DNA of 64,000 nucleotides from Zelonia costaricensis (Eukaryota; Euglenozoa; Kinetoplastea; Trypanosomatida; Trypanosomatidae). A model generated the notes under the pieces. It searched no databases. It was not told where the DNA came from and worked only from the letters and a program-made list of their open reading frames with translations. Shown piece by piece: positions 37,953 through 47,095 of this stretch; the stretch's first letter is position 1; each line of letters starts with the position of its first letter. The stretch is taken from contig JASAOO010003521.1 in NCBI GenBank assembly GCA_030849075.1, positions 1-64,000 on the forward strand, given 5' to 3'. The translations under genes and the position numbers were made by a program.

Positions 37953-39227
37953 GCAGGCTGGCTCTGTGTGTGTGTGTGTGTGTGAGGGTTCGTGGCCGAG
38001 GTGGGTGAGAGGGAGGCGGTGATGCAAGTGTCCAACAGTAGTGAGGAAACCAGAGACGCAGCGGTGCAGGCAGCGTCACCACATCGAACGTTGCTGCCCC
38101 ATGACATCCCGCACGTTCGCACGCGGCTCGCCGAGATGAGCTTCACGAAGCGGCCGCCATGCGAGTGGAAGCGGGCGCACACGTCCGCTGCGACGGTAGG
38201 CGTCGTACACGGAGATGCGATGGCGGGGGGGAGGGGGGGGGGGGCGGAGCCGAGGCCTCTTGTCTCCGGTTTCCGATACACACACACACACGTACCGTCA
38301 GCGGACATCGATCGCCTGCATCGCATGCGCCGTGCGGTGCACTGCCGCGTCCTCCGTGTGACCAGCACACTGGCTGCTCTCGCCGTTGTCTTGGTGGATG
38401 AGGGAAAGCGTTGGGAGGGAAGGGGGGGGGGCGGAGGCGCGCGACAGGCGCAACTACATCAAAGATCTGCGTCGAGGCAGGTGCAGGAAGCTACAAGACA
38501 AACACAACCACTCACACGTCAAGACTCGTGGTGGTGGTGGTGGTTGGTGTACTGTACATCGTGTCAACTCAACGCACTGTGCGTGTGCGTGTACGTGTGT
38601 GTGTGTGGGTGAGGGCGAAGGATAAGAAGAAGCCGAACAGGGGACGCAAGCCCGAGGAGGGGTGGTGGCGGTGGTCGATGAGGCGCGGCGGCACACCGGC
38701 AGTGAGTCTACGTGTGATGGCGTGTGTGTGTGTGTGTCTGTGTGTGCGATGCACGGATGAAGCGTGCGCAAGAGAGAGGGGCAGATCCCTGTGAAGGAGC
38801 GCCGTGGCCTGAACAGTCGCAACCACCGTCCCCGCCACAGAAAACAGAGGAGCGACTTCGATGAGGGGGGGGAGGGGAGAGAGAGGCTGATGGAGTCCCC
38901 CCACCCCCACCCTCACCCCGCTCCACCTCCTCTCTGCACCTGCCTCCCTCCAACCCATCCACCCACACCCACACCCACACCCACACACACACCCACACAC
39001 CCACACACCCACCCACACCCACACACACACACACCCACACACCCACCCACACCCACACACACACACACATAAACACACACACATCAGCGTGCTTTTGCCT
39101 TCCCCTCTCCTCGACCTCCCTCGTGTGGCGGATGCGCGTCTGGGCGCACCCGCCACTTTAGAGAATCGCGTGCATCGTATGTACATCGGGGAGCGTCGGC
39201 CACCCCGCCCCCCCAATTGCTCATCCT
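37953..39227. other. Spacer between the ankyrin and LRR genes
   Basis: No gene seen. It holds GT runs near 37965-37983, 38591-38607 and 38722-38747, G runs at 38224-38242 and 38422-38430, and a CCCACA-rich minisatellite near its right end. The right-hand part is the 3' UTR of the ankyrin gene, which ends at 39228. Confidence 0.7.
38952..39084. repeat. CCCACA/CA minisatellite
   Basis: About 130 bases of imperfect CCCACA and CACACA units on the plus strand, so the minus-strand transcript would carry TGTGGG units about 150-280 bases past the ankyrin stop. It is not a telomere repeat, which would read CCCTAA. Confidence 0.9.
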
Positions 39228-42200
39228 CTACGAGGACTGCATCGTGCGGAGCAGCTCGCGTGCGGCGCCGACGTTGCCCACCTCAGCGGCGAGCAGCAGC
39301 GCCGTGCGGCCCTGCGCGTCGGGCAGCTGCGCGTACGCCCGCCACACGGGCATCGGCGCCGGCGACGCGCGTTGCGCCGCTGAGAAGTGCGCCAACCCGG
39401 CCGACACCGACGACGACGACACGGCGTGGGCAGCCATCCCGGGGCACCCCCAGTGCCGCGACTGCTGCCACCGCTGCAGCTGCGTCGTGATCGACGAGTT
39501 CTGCACAAGCGACATCACCGCACGGCGGGTGGCTGCAGTGGGCGGCGGCGACGCTGCGAGCCCGGGCTCCCCAGCAGCAGCAGCAGCACCCACTGCCTCG
39601 CTGCCGCTGCTCCACGCGCCGGAGGTCTTGATCGAGAGGGAGGGCAGCACATCCGTGGCGGCGCGGCGGATCGGCAGGCCGTGCAGCTGCAGCCCCGTCA
39701 TCGCCGCGGGGATGTCGCCGTTGCCGGCATTCACCGCCTGCTGCAGCAGCGCCAGTATGCCACGGAGCCGTGCTGCCTGCTCGGCGGCCGCCTCTGCCGC
39801 TGCCGCCGCGCGCCGCGCCTCCTCCGGGCTCTCCTCCGCGGACGGGTTCTCGCCGTCACCACCGTGCACCACGGCGCGCGTGGGACTCGCTGGTGCCTGC
39901 AGCGACGCGCTGACCGGCGCCGCGAGGTCGGCGCTGGTTTCTCTCGCCGGCGACGCGGCCATCAGCGCGCAGGCGTGGAGCACCGTGCGGCCGTCAACGT
40001 CGACGGCGAGCGCGGTGCGTGGCGCCTGCTGCAGGACCCGCTCGACTGCCTCGACGAAGCCGCTCTGCGCGGCGGCGTGCAGCGGCGTGCGCCCCTGCGC
40101 GTCTGGGATGCGCCAGGAGATAGAGAGAAGATGGTCGTCCTCACCGCCGGCCCCGCCCAGCCCAGCCGCCGCGTCGCTCGCGAAACCCACGACGGACGCC
40201 ATGACGGCCGCGGCGCGCGTGACGGCCTGCAGGTCGTCCAGCAGCGCCAGCACCGCGGGCATGCGCTGCAGGGCGCGGGGGGTGCGGCTGCACAGGATGT
40301 GGAGTGGGGTGCGCCCCTGCGCATCGGTCAGCAGCCAGCACTGCTCAGGTGCCAGCAGGTGGTCCGGGGTCTGCCACTGCGCAAGGCGCAGCAGGAGGCG
40401 CTGATGCTCGTCCGCGTACTCACTGTCCATCGCCGCCGCCGCCGCCGCCGCGCCACCCGCACCGCGTGTTGCGCTGTGCTCGGGGCTGAACGTCTCCTGA
40501 CTGGCGAAGCTGCTGTTGCGCGTGTCGCGGTTGCCGAAGCTGCTGTTGGCCAGGGAGCCCTGCTCGTCCAGGCCGGCGCCGCCACCACCACCCGCATCCG
40601 CACCGTCACCATCAAGAAGGCTCGTACTCCGCTCGTTCGCGTTGCTGCTCTCACCACCGCCACCAGCCGACGCCGAGGTGGCCCATGGCTTGCGCCGCAC
40701 ACTCGCCCCGCCGACCGCAGCCCCCGCCGCGTGCGAGCCGCGAATCGACGTGGGAGAAACGCGCCGCTGCTCCTTCTGACCACGGCGGTCGCGCAGCCGC
40801 CGCTCCAGCGAGCTCTGGCGGCCAGACATGGACCCGAAGCTGCTGTGTCGCTTGCGGGCGCCGAGGCCCGCGCCCGCCACACCCCCACCCGTGGCGCCGC
40901 TGCCGTACGGTGAGTGGCTCGCGTTGCCGCTGTCCGCGAGCATCGCACCGGCCCCCGCCCCCGCACCGTCCAGCCGACGCCGACGCCCAGCGACGCCGGC
41001 GCCGCCACTCGGCAGCTCCGGCAGCGAGTAGAAGAGAAGGCGGATCAGCTCATCGGCGTCGCCGAGGCTGCCGGCGGCGAGGTGCAGCGGAGTTTGAAGG
41101 TGCACACCACTCTGCGCGTACGGCTTGGCGCCGTGCTGCAGCAGCACACGCACCAGCGCCGTGCGACGGCGGCGGTGATGCTCCCGGTGCGCTTCCGCGG
41201 CGGCGGACGCCGAGGACGACGACAACAGCGGCGACGAGGCTGCCGCTGCCGCTGTTGATGCACCGGGCGTGGCCGGCGCTGCCGTGGCCTGCAGACGCAG
41301 CGCCAGGAACAAGGGCGTTTCGTCCGCGTCGTCGGTCTCGTTGGGATCGGCGTAGTGGGTCAGCAGCAGCTCCGCCATCTCCACCGAACCATCCGCCACC
41401 GCGCGGTGCAGCAGCGCCCCGCCGTTGGGCAGCCCACTCGGCCGCAGCGGACTCGCCTGCGCCTCGGACAAGAGCACCGACACGATGCGCAGCAGCGCAT
41501 CCTTATCGACCGCTGATGAGGCTGCAGCGGCGGCGGCGGCGGCGGACGGATCCGGGCCGCTGATGGCGTACAAGGAGTCCGAGGCGACCAATGCCGCCGA
41601 CCCCCTCTCGTCTGCATCCCGCTGCGCCCGTTCCGTGATCGTCGCAAGGTGCTCCTGGTGTTCCCGCTGCAGTTTGATGGCCATCTCCAGCGGCGTCATG
41701 CGGGTGACCCGCTCCTCGGCCTCGACGTTCACGAGCAGCTCGGGGTTGAGCAGCACGTCGTTGGCGCCGCTCGACGCCCCGCCCGCGCCCAGCGCCAGGC
41801 CGCTGCTGCTGCGGTGCGAGCCGCGCCGTCCGCTGACAGCGCCGGCCCGCGATGAGCGACCCGGTGAGGCGGCGGTGCTGCCGCCGGCGCCACCAGTGCT
41901 GGCGAGGAGCTCCGCGAAGACGTCCGCCGACGGGCCGCGCCCGCCGTTCGCCGCGTTGCTGATGAGCTGGTTCGAGTGCCGGATGAGCTGCTCGACGATC
42001 TCTGCGTGCCGCTGACGCACGGCGATGTGCAGCGGGGTGTAGCCGTCCATGTCCGCCTTGCCGCACAGCAGCGTGGCGCCGCCGAAGCGCATGAGCCGCT
42101 GCACCGCCGTGGCGTTGCCGACGAGGGCCGCGTAGAAGAGTGGGGTGCGACCGGCCATGTCGACCGCGTTGATGTCCATGTGAATCTCCGTGACGAGCCC

Positions 42201-45200
42201 GGCACCGCCGCCCCCGAGCCCTGACGCCGCCGTGGCCGAGGTGGGCGCTGCCGCCGCGGCTGCCGCCGAGGACACCGCGTGCCCGTCACCCGCGCCGCTG
42301 TTGCTGCCGGCGCGGCCCTTGAGCCCACCCGCCGCCGTGGAGCCCGCGAGGGGGGCGCCGGTGGGGTTCAGTACCTGCGGCGCGAAGAGTATCTCCAGCA
42401 CCGACGGGGCGTGCGAGCAGAGAGCCGCGTAGTGGACCGCGGTGGCCCCCTGCGAGTCGCGCTGCATCGGGTCGACGCGGTAGTCGACGAGGAGACGGCG
42501 GATCAGCTCGGGGTGGTAGTCGAAGATGGCGTGCTGCAGCGGGGTCATGCGCAGGGGCAGCCGCGCCGGCAGCGGGGCGAGGCGGGCCGCCGCGGCCGCG
42601 TGCGACCCCGTGCCCCGTGACCGGCGACCGCGCCCCACTCGGCCCCCCGGCGACGCCGTCGCGGCGAGCGTGCGGCTTGAGCGGAACTTCTCCGCTAGCA
42701 CGGTGCCGGTGGTGCTGCTGCTGTCCCCGAGATCGCCGCTCTGCTGCTCGTCGCCCACGTCGTCCTCCTCGTCGGCGAAGTCGTCGTCGCCGTCGTCGCC
42801 CGGCTCGGTGACGGTGTCCTCCAAATCGTCCACGTCGAAGTAAGGCTCGTCCCCACCGCGCCCGCGCGGGCTGCGACCCCAGAAGGAGCCGTGGCCCCGG
42901 TCGCCCAGCCGACGCCGCCCACCACCGCCACCACCGCCGCCCTTCAGCGACGCCTTGGTGGAGTGCGACGGCGGTGGCGACTTGATGCGCACCTGCTGCT
43001 CCGCGAACTGCACGTACGGCAGGTCGAGCTCCTCATCGGGAATGAAGCCCTGCATCAGCGCGCCGGCACGCAGCAGCGTGTCCAGCACGTCCGCCGTCGA
43101 GGCCGCGGGCGGCAGGAAGGACCACCACGTGCCCAGCTCACGGCCGCCGAAGAAGGGCTGGCTGGGCTGCGCGGGGTGCGAGGCTGCTGCTACCGCCGGC
43201 CCCGCTGCGGCTGCCCCACTCGCCGCTGCGCCGGCTCCGGTTGCGCTCCCGCTGACGCTGACAGAGCGCGGGTAGGTGCTGCCCGCCGCCGTCCCCGCCA
43301 GCAGGTTCGCGCCGCCGAGCGCGGCCAAGCCGGGCGCCGGGCACAGGATGAGGTTGCGCTGCACCGCCGCCGGCAGCTGCGCGAAGCGAACCGCGTTGGC
43401 CACCGCCGAGCTGCTCAGGCTGTTCAGCACGTTCGCGGCGGCCGAGTTCGGCGCCGACTCCGCCACGCCGCTGCGCGCGGCCGTGGCCACGGAGGCGAGG
43501 GTCTGGACGTAGCGTGGGTCGTTGCGGCCCGTGCCGTGGCGCAGCAGCGACGCGACCGCCGACTCGCCGAGCGCGTTCTCGAACTCCACGGAAAGGCCGT
43601 GCTCGGCCAACACGCGCAGCACCGCCGGCTGCGCCGCCGCGTAGTGGACGAGGGTGTAGCGGCCATCGGACGAGATCTGCGTGAGTGAGTCCCCCTGACG
43701 CAGCAGCGCTTCCACTCGCGCCACATCGCCCAGCGCACAGGCCCGCGCCAGTCGCGTCTCGCACGCGTTCACGAGCGCGTCGAAGGGCACGTGGGCGCCC
43801 CAGAAGTCCAGCAGACGGACGGAGAGTGCATCGCCGCGGTCGAGCGCGACGGTGGCGGCCGTGCGACCGCACGAGTCCAGCAGGTCAAACTCCAGCACCG
43901 TCCGCCGCGCCACCGCGGCATCCCCGCTCGGCGCGGTCGTTGCGCTGAGGTTCCCATCCACGACACCGGCACCGCCGCTGCGCCGTCCCGCCGGCAGGGC
44001 CCCGCACAGCTCGGGCAGGCTCCACCAGCGGCACGGCGCGGCCACGACGGAGGCCGAGGCCCGCGCTGACTTCTCCGCCCCCGCGGCCGACTTCGCCGCG
44101 CCCCCTCCCAGAATGGGAGCGGGACGGTCTTTCCCGTTTCCGTGCGGTGGCGCTGCCGCCGCGTCGGGGTCGCGCTGTTGCGGGTACACGCTCAGGAGCA
44201 GCGGCAGCCCGAAGTAGCCGCCGCCGTGGGTGCGGCGCTGCCGCAGGAGGTGCTGCAGGGCCGCCAGCACCGCGTCGGCGGAGATGCTGCAGACCAGCGC
44301 TGCCGGCGGCACCGGCCCGGTGACGGGGAGGGGGGCAGCGGGCGTCGCTGCGGCTGCTGCTGCTGCGGCGGCGGCCACGGCGGCAGCGGCGTTGCTCACC
44401 CCGCGGCTCTTGCGCGACGGCGGCGCGGCGCCCGACGCGTTCGGGCCGCCGCCTGCACCAGCGGCGCCTCCGCCCGCTGCGGTGCCCTCGCCTCCTGTGA
44501 CGAGGCGGTGCCGATGCTGCTGGCGCAGCACCCCCACCACGGTCTCGGCCTCCACCGCGGCGAGTAGGGTGTACGGCAGCGGGAGCGGCGGCATCGGCGG
44601 CGCCCACGCCTCGGCCCCGCTGTGCTCCCCACCCGCCCCACTCGCTGTCGCGGCTAGAATGGAGGGCGCCGCGATCGCCATCGTCATCGGCGTCTGCAGC
44701 GGCGACACCGCGGCCTCCTCGAAGCTCGGCTGGATCGCCGTGGCCGTCAACAGCAGCCGCATGAGCTGCGCGTGGTCGCCGTGGGCCACAACGTAGTGCA
44801 GCACCGACCCCGTCACGAAGTTCTCCTCGTGCTTGGGCGCCTCGAGCACCTGGATCGCCGCCGCGCCCACCGTACCTGTGGCGAGGCTGCCGCCGGCGCC
44901 GATGCCGCCCATCACCCCACCCGCCGGGGACGTCGCGAACACCTTCGACTTGATCGTCGACTGCCGACCCTTGAGTTCCGCACTGGGCGCTCGGCTTGCT
45001 TTGCCGCGCCCGCTGTTCGCATTGGACGAAGCACCCGACTCTTGGCCGCCACCAGCGGTGGTGGCGCCGGCCCCTGCGGCAGCTCCGCCCACCGTGCCTG
45101 CCCCGCCGTCTCCCGCGCCGTCGAGCCCGCCGCCAAGACCCCCGCCGGCGCCGCCGCCGGTGTTCACCGTCCCCGCCGCAGCGGCCGCGGCCGTGACGGT

Positions 45201-45911
45201 GGTGTAGCGGAACGTGTCGTTCACGCTGGCGCCGTGCTCCACCAGCACCCGCATCACCTCGAGCGCCTCGGGCGTGTTCAACCCTGAGAGCAGCATCACC
45301 GCCAGCGGAGGGAGCGCATCGGGGCTCGCGGCCGCAGCGAGACTCGCCATCGCTGACGCCGTCGCCGCACCCACACCCGCGCTCGCGGCTGCCACGGCTG
45401 CCGGTGTCGGTGCGGTGCCACCGGGCGCCGCATCGCCGCCGCCGCTGCGCTGCTGCTGCAGCGGCACCTCCCCGCGTGGCGCATCGAAGTCGATCAACGG
45501 TGCACTGCCTGCAGCGCTGCCGTCCGCAGCCGGCGCACCGCCCCCGGCGGAGGGGTTTGCGTTGCCTGTCGCGCCGAACTGCTGCTGCTGCTGCTGCATC
45601 TGTTGGTGCTGCTGACGGACTTGGTCGACGATGGGACCCGTGTAGAAGCTCAGCGGCGGCACCTCGCGCGCGGCGACGGGGTCGGCGCCGCGGTCGATCA
45701 GCCGCTTCACGGCATCCACGTCGCACGCGAGGCAGGCTTCCATCAGTTGGGCGTTCCACGTGTGGTGGGGGTCCTCGCGGGTGTGTGCCTGCGCGGACCC
45801 GATGCCGCCCCCACCACCACCGCCAACCTCACCCACACCGCCGGCAGCAGCAGCGCCCGCGCCGCCCTTGTTGCCCTTGCGCCGCTTCTCGCTCGGTGCC
45901 ACCGCGGTCAT
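39228..45911 (-). CDS. Giant ankyrin-repeat protein, 2227 residues
   Basis: Ankyrin repeats occur in separated groups along the chain: NAQLMEACLACDVDAVKRLI near residue 50; DALEVM-type and LHYVVAHGDHAQLMRLLL repeats in the first 400; CGRTAATVALDRGDALSVRL, ALGDVARVEALLRQGDSL and YTLVHYAAAQPAVLRVLAEH around 690-780; MTPLQHAIFDYHPELIRRLL near 1120; AGRTPLFYAALVGNATAVQR and GYTPLHIAVRQRHAEIVEQL near 1250-1300; LLHRAVADGSVEMAELLLTH near 1500; LQTPLHLAAGSL near 1600; and three DAQGRT repeats near 1860, 1935 and 2195. I count at least 14. Gly/Ala/Ser-rich disordered stretches separate the groups. There is no kinase, ligase or membrane domain, so a protein-binding scaffold is the likely role. The first ATG of the frame is at 45911 (MTAVAPSEKRRKG); upstream sequence is spacer-like. 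Confidence 0.9.
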   Translation of the reverse strand: MTAVAPSEKRRKGNKGGAGAAAAGGVGEVGGGGGGGIGSAQAHTREDPHHTWNAQLMEACLACDVDAVKRLIDRGADPVAAREVPPLSFYTGPIVDQVRQQHQQMQQQQQQFGATGNANPSAGGGAPAADGSAAGSAPLIDFDAPRGEVPLQQQRSGGGDAAPGGTAPTPAAVAAASAGVGAATASAMASLAAAASPDALPPLAVMLLSGLNTPEALEVMRVLVEHGASVNDTFRYTTVTAAAAAAGTVNTGGGAGGGLGGGLDGAGDGGAGTVGGAAAGAGATTAGGGQESGASSNANSGRGKASRAPSAELKGRQSTIKSKVFATSPAGGVMGGIGAGGSLATGTVGAAAIQVLEAPKHEENFVTGSVLHYVVAHGDHAQLMRLLLTATAIQPSFEEAAVSPLQTPMTMAIAAPSILAATASGAGGEHSGAEAWAPPMPPLPLPYTLLAAVEAETVVGVLRQQHRHRLVTGGEGTAAGGGAAGAGGGPNASGAAPPSRKSRGVSNAAAAVAAAAAAAAAATPAAPLPVTGPVPPAALVCSISADAVLAALQHLLRQRRTHGGGYFGLPLLLSVYPQQRDPDAAAAPPHGNGKDRPAPILGGGAAKSAAGAEKSARASASVVAAPCRWWSLPELCGALPAGRRSGGAGVVDGNLSATTAPSGDAAVARRTVLEFDLLDSCGRTAATVALDRGDALSVRLLDFWGAHVPFDALVNACETRLARACALGDVARVEALLRQGDSLTQISSDGRYTLVHYAAAQPAVLRVLAEHGLSVEFENALGESAVASLLRHGTGRNDPRYVQTLASVATAARSGVAESAPNSAAANVLNSLSSSAVANAVRFAQLPAAVQRNLILCPAPGLAALGGANLLAGTAAGSTYPRSVSVSGSATGAGAAASGAAAAGPAVAAASHPAQPSQPFFGGRELGTWWSFLPPAASTADVLDTLLRAGALMQGFIPDEELDLPYVQFAEQQVRIKSPPPSHSTKASLKGGGGGGGGRRRLGDRGHGSFWGRSPRGRGGDEPYFDVDDLEDTVTEPGDDGDDDFADEEDDVGDEQQSGDLGDSSSTTGTVLAEKFRSSRTLAATASPGGRVGRGRRSRGTGSHAAAAARLAPLPARLPLRMTPLQHAIFDYHPELIRRLLVDYRVDPMQRDSQGATAVHYAALCSHAPSVLEILFAPQVLNPTGAPLAGSTAAGGLKGRAGSNSGAGDGHAVSSAAAAAAAPTSATAASGLGGGGAGLVTEIHMDINAVDMAGRTPLFYAALVGNATAVQRLMRFGGATLLCGKADMDGYTPLHIAVRQRHAEIVEQLIRHSNQLISNAANGGRGPSADVFAELLASTGGAGGSTAASPGRSSRAGAVSGRRGSHRSSSGLALGAGGASSGANDVLLNPELLVNVEAEERVTRMTPLEMAIKLQREHQEHLATITERAQRDADERGSAALVASDSLYAISGPDPSAAAAAAAASSAVDKDALLRIVSVLLSEAQASPLRPSGLPNGGALLHRAVADGSVEMAELLLTHYADPNETDDADETPLFLALRLQATAAPATPGASTAAAAASSPLLSSSSASAAAEAHREHHRRRRTALVRVLLQHGAKPYAQSGVHLQTPLHLAAGSLGDADELIRLLFYSLPELPSGGAGVAGRRRRLDGAGAGAGAMLADSGNASHSPYGSGATGGGVAGAGLGARKRHSSFGSMSGRQSSLERRLRDRRGQKEQRRVSPTSIRGSHAAGAAVGGASVRRKPWATSASAGGGGESSNANERSTSLLDGDGADAGGGGGAGLDEQGSLANSSFGNRDTRNSSFASQETFSPEHSATRGAGGAAAAAAAMDSEYADEHQRLLLRLAQWQTPDHLLAPEQCWLLTDAQGRTPLHILCSRTPRALQRMPAVLALLDDLQAVTRAAAVMASVVGFASDAAAGLGGAGGEDDHLLSISWRIPDAQGRTPLHAAAQSGFVEAVERVLQQAPRTALAVDVDGRTVLHACALMAASPARETSADLAAPVSASLQAPASPTRAVVHGGDGENPSAEESPEEARRAAAAAEAAAEQAARLRGILALLQQAVNAGNGDIPAAMTGLQLHGLPIRRAATDVLPSLSIKTSGAWSSGSEAVGAAAAAGEPGLAASPPPTAATRRAVMSLVQNSSITTQLQRWQQSRHWGCPGMAAHAVSSSSVSAGLAHFSAAQRASPAPMPVWRAYAQLPDAQGRTALLLAAEVGNVGAARELLRTMQSS

Positions 45912-45945
45912 GGCGAAGGTGACGACACGGGAAGGTGCTTGTTGG

Positions 45946-45961
45946 ACTGTCGGGGAAAGGA
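45946..45961 (-). promoter_or_regulatory. Proximal candidate spliced-leader acceptor for the ankyrin gene
   Basis: The minus strand reads CTCCTTTCCCCGACAG with the AG at 45947-45946, which would leave a 5' UTR of about 34 bases. A second, distal tract lies inside the hairpin at 46028-46056. Confidence 0.45.
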
Positions 45962-46027
45962 GCCACGGCAGATGCGGGCAATGCTTGATGTGCCGCGCAC
46001 CGCGTTGTTCGCTTCGAGGTTCTAATG

Positions 46028-46056
46028 CGCTCTTCCTCTTGCACAGAGGAAGAGCG
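46028..46056. repeat. Perfect 12-bp hairpin with a 5-base loop upstream of the ankyrin gene
   Basis: cgctcttcctct (46028-46039), loop tgcac, then agaggaagagcg (46045-46056), a perfect inverted repeat. On the minus strand the first arm is itself a pyrimidine tract followed closely by AG dinucleotides (TGCAAGAGGAAGAG). The structure would therefore enclose a possible trans-splice acceptor 117 bases before the ankyrin ATG. Confidence 0.9.
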
Positions 46057-46786
46057 GGGAGGAGCGGGTGGGGACACACCCACGCCACCACAAACAGGAA
46101 AGAGCGACCACCACCACCACGAGGGGGCAGAGGGGGGGACACCGAAGTGTGAAGGTCGACCTGCGAAGTGGGGATCGCGTGTTCTGCACTGGTATGCGTG
46201 CTGTGATGGTGCACGTGCGCGGATGCGTGCGTGTGTGTGTGGGGGGGGGGAGAAGGGGAGAAGGCGAATACGAGGAAGAGTGTCGAGACGACTGAGGTCG
46301 ATAATGGAGGACATGGCGAGGGACCGGTGAAGGGGCGCGCACTCCATCAGCGCCATCTCCTCCGCCCGTTCACGCTGCAACGTGCGTGCCGGGCTCCGAT
46401 GGCTGCAGCACGACGGCTGCCCTTCCCATCGCGGCGTGAGGGGGGGAGGGGGAAGAGGGGAGTGGAAGACGGCGGGCGGGTGCGCAAGTCTGCTGCTCGA
46501 CGGCGCTTCGCGTGGCTCGGAGGTGCAAGACGAGAACGGTGGTGGTGGACGTCGTCGTCGCCGCCGTCGTCGCTGTGTCGGGAGCGAAGGAGACTCAGCC
46601 AGAATGAGAACGCAATTCAAGATCCAGGCGTCTTAAAACAGAAGGAAGAAGTAAGCAGAGTCGTTGGCGGTGGTGTGTGTGTCTGTGTGTGTGTGTGTGT
46701 CGTCATTCACGTAGTGTACATGGCGCAGCGATGGCAGGCACAGCAGTGCTGCGTGTAACCCAGAACCCTTTCACATCTGTGTGTGT

Positions 46787-46814
46787 GACGTGTGACGTGC
46801 GACGTGTGACGTGT
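46787..46814. repeat. Four tandem copies of a 7-mer (gacgtgt/gacgtgc)
   Basis: Units gacgtgt, gacgtgc, gacgtgt and gacgtgt follow one another directly after a short GT run, about 280 bases past the kinesin stop on the transcribed strand. Probably a short slippage repeat. Confidence 0.85.
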
Positions 46815-47095
46815 GGTTTACCGGACAAGCACGATGCACACGTTCGAGGTCATGTGCGCACCGCAAAACCCCTTCTCTCGGCGACGCCGCACGCGACGAC
46901 AACGTGGGCTTCGCGGAGACGGCGCAGCTAACGAGCGACCGCGGCGACGATGAAGACGGCGATAGGGGGGAGGTGGGGGGGGGGGGCGTCAGCCGCACAC
47001 CGCTACATCAGCACAGCGCCCGTCCACCCCCTCCCCCCTACGCGCTCCTCGCATAGCCACACACACACACACACACACATACACTCCTCTCCGGT

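Larger units (their letters stand above)
45962..47095. other. Spacer between the kinesin and ankyrin genes
   Basis: No gene seen. Besides the hairpin and the short tandem repeat listed separately, it holds G runs near 46239-46250 and 46974-46987, GT runs near 46224-46240 and 46673-46700, and a CA run at 47058-47080. The right part is the kinesin 3' UTR. Confidence 0.7.

Noticed and set aside
37916..38368. N-terminal extension of the LRR gene (and similar ones at 45912-46214, 50957-51049, 55524-55613 and 62819-63352)
   Set aside because: The open frames run on upstream but begin at GTG with no suitable ATG, and they encode His-Thr or Cys-Val runs from CA/GT repeats; good splice acceptors lie inside most of them.
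38952..39084. Telomere-like repeat
   Set aside because: The unit is CCCACA, not the kinetoplastid telomere unit CCCTAA, and genes continue on both sides.
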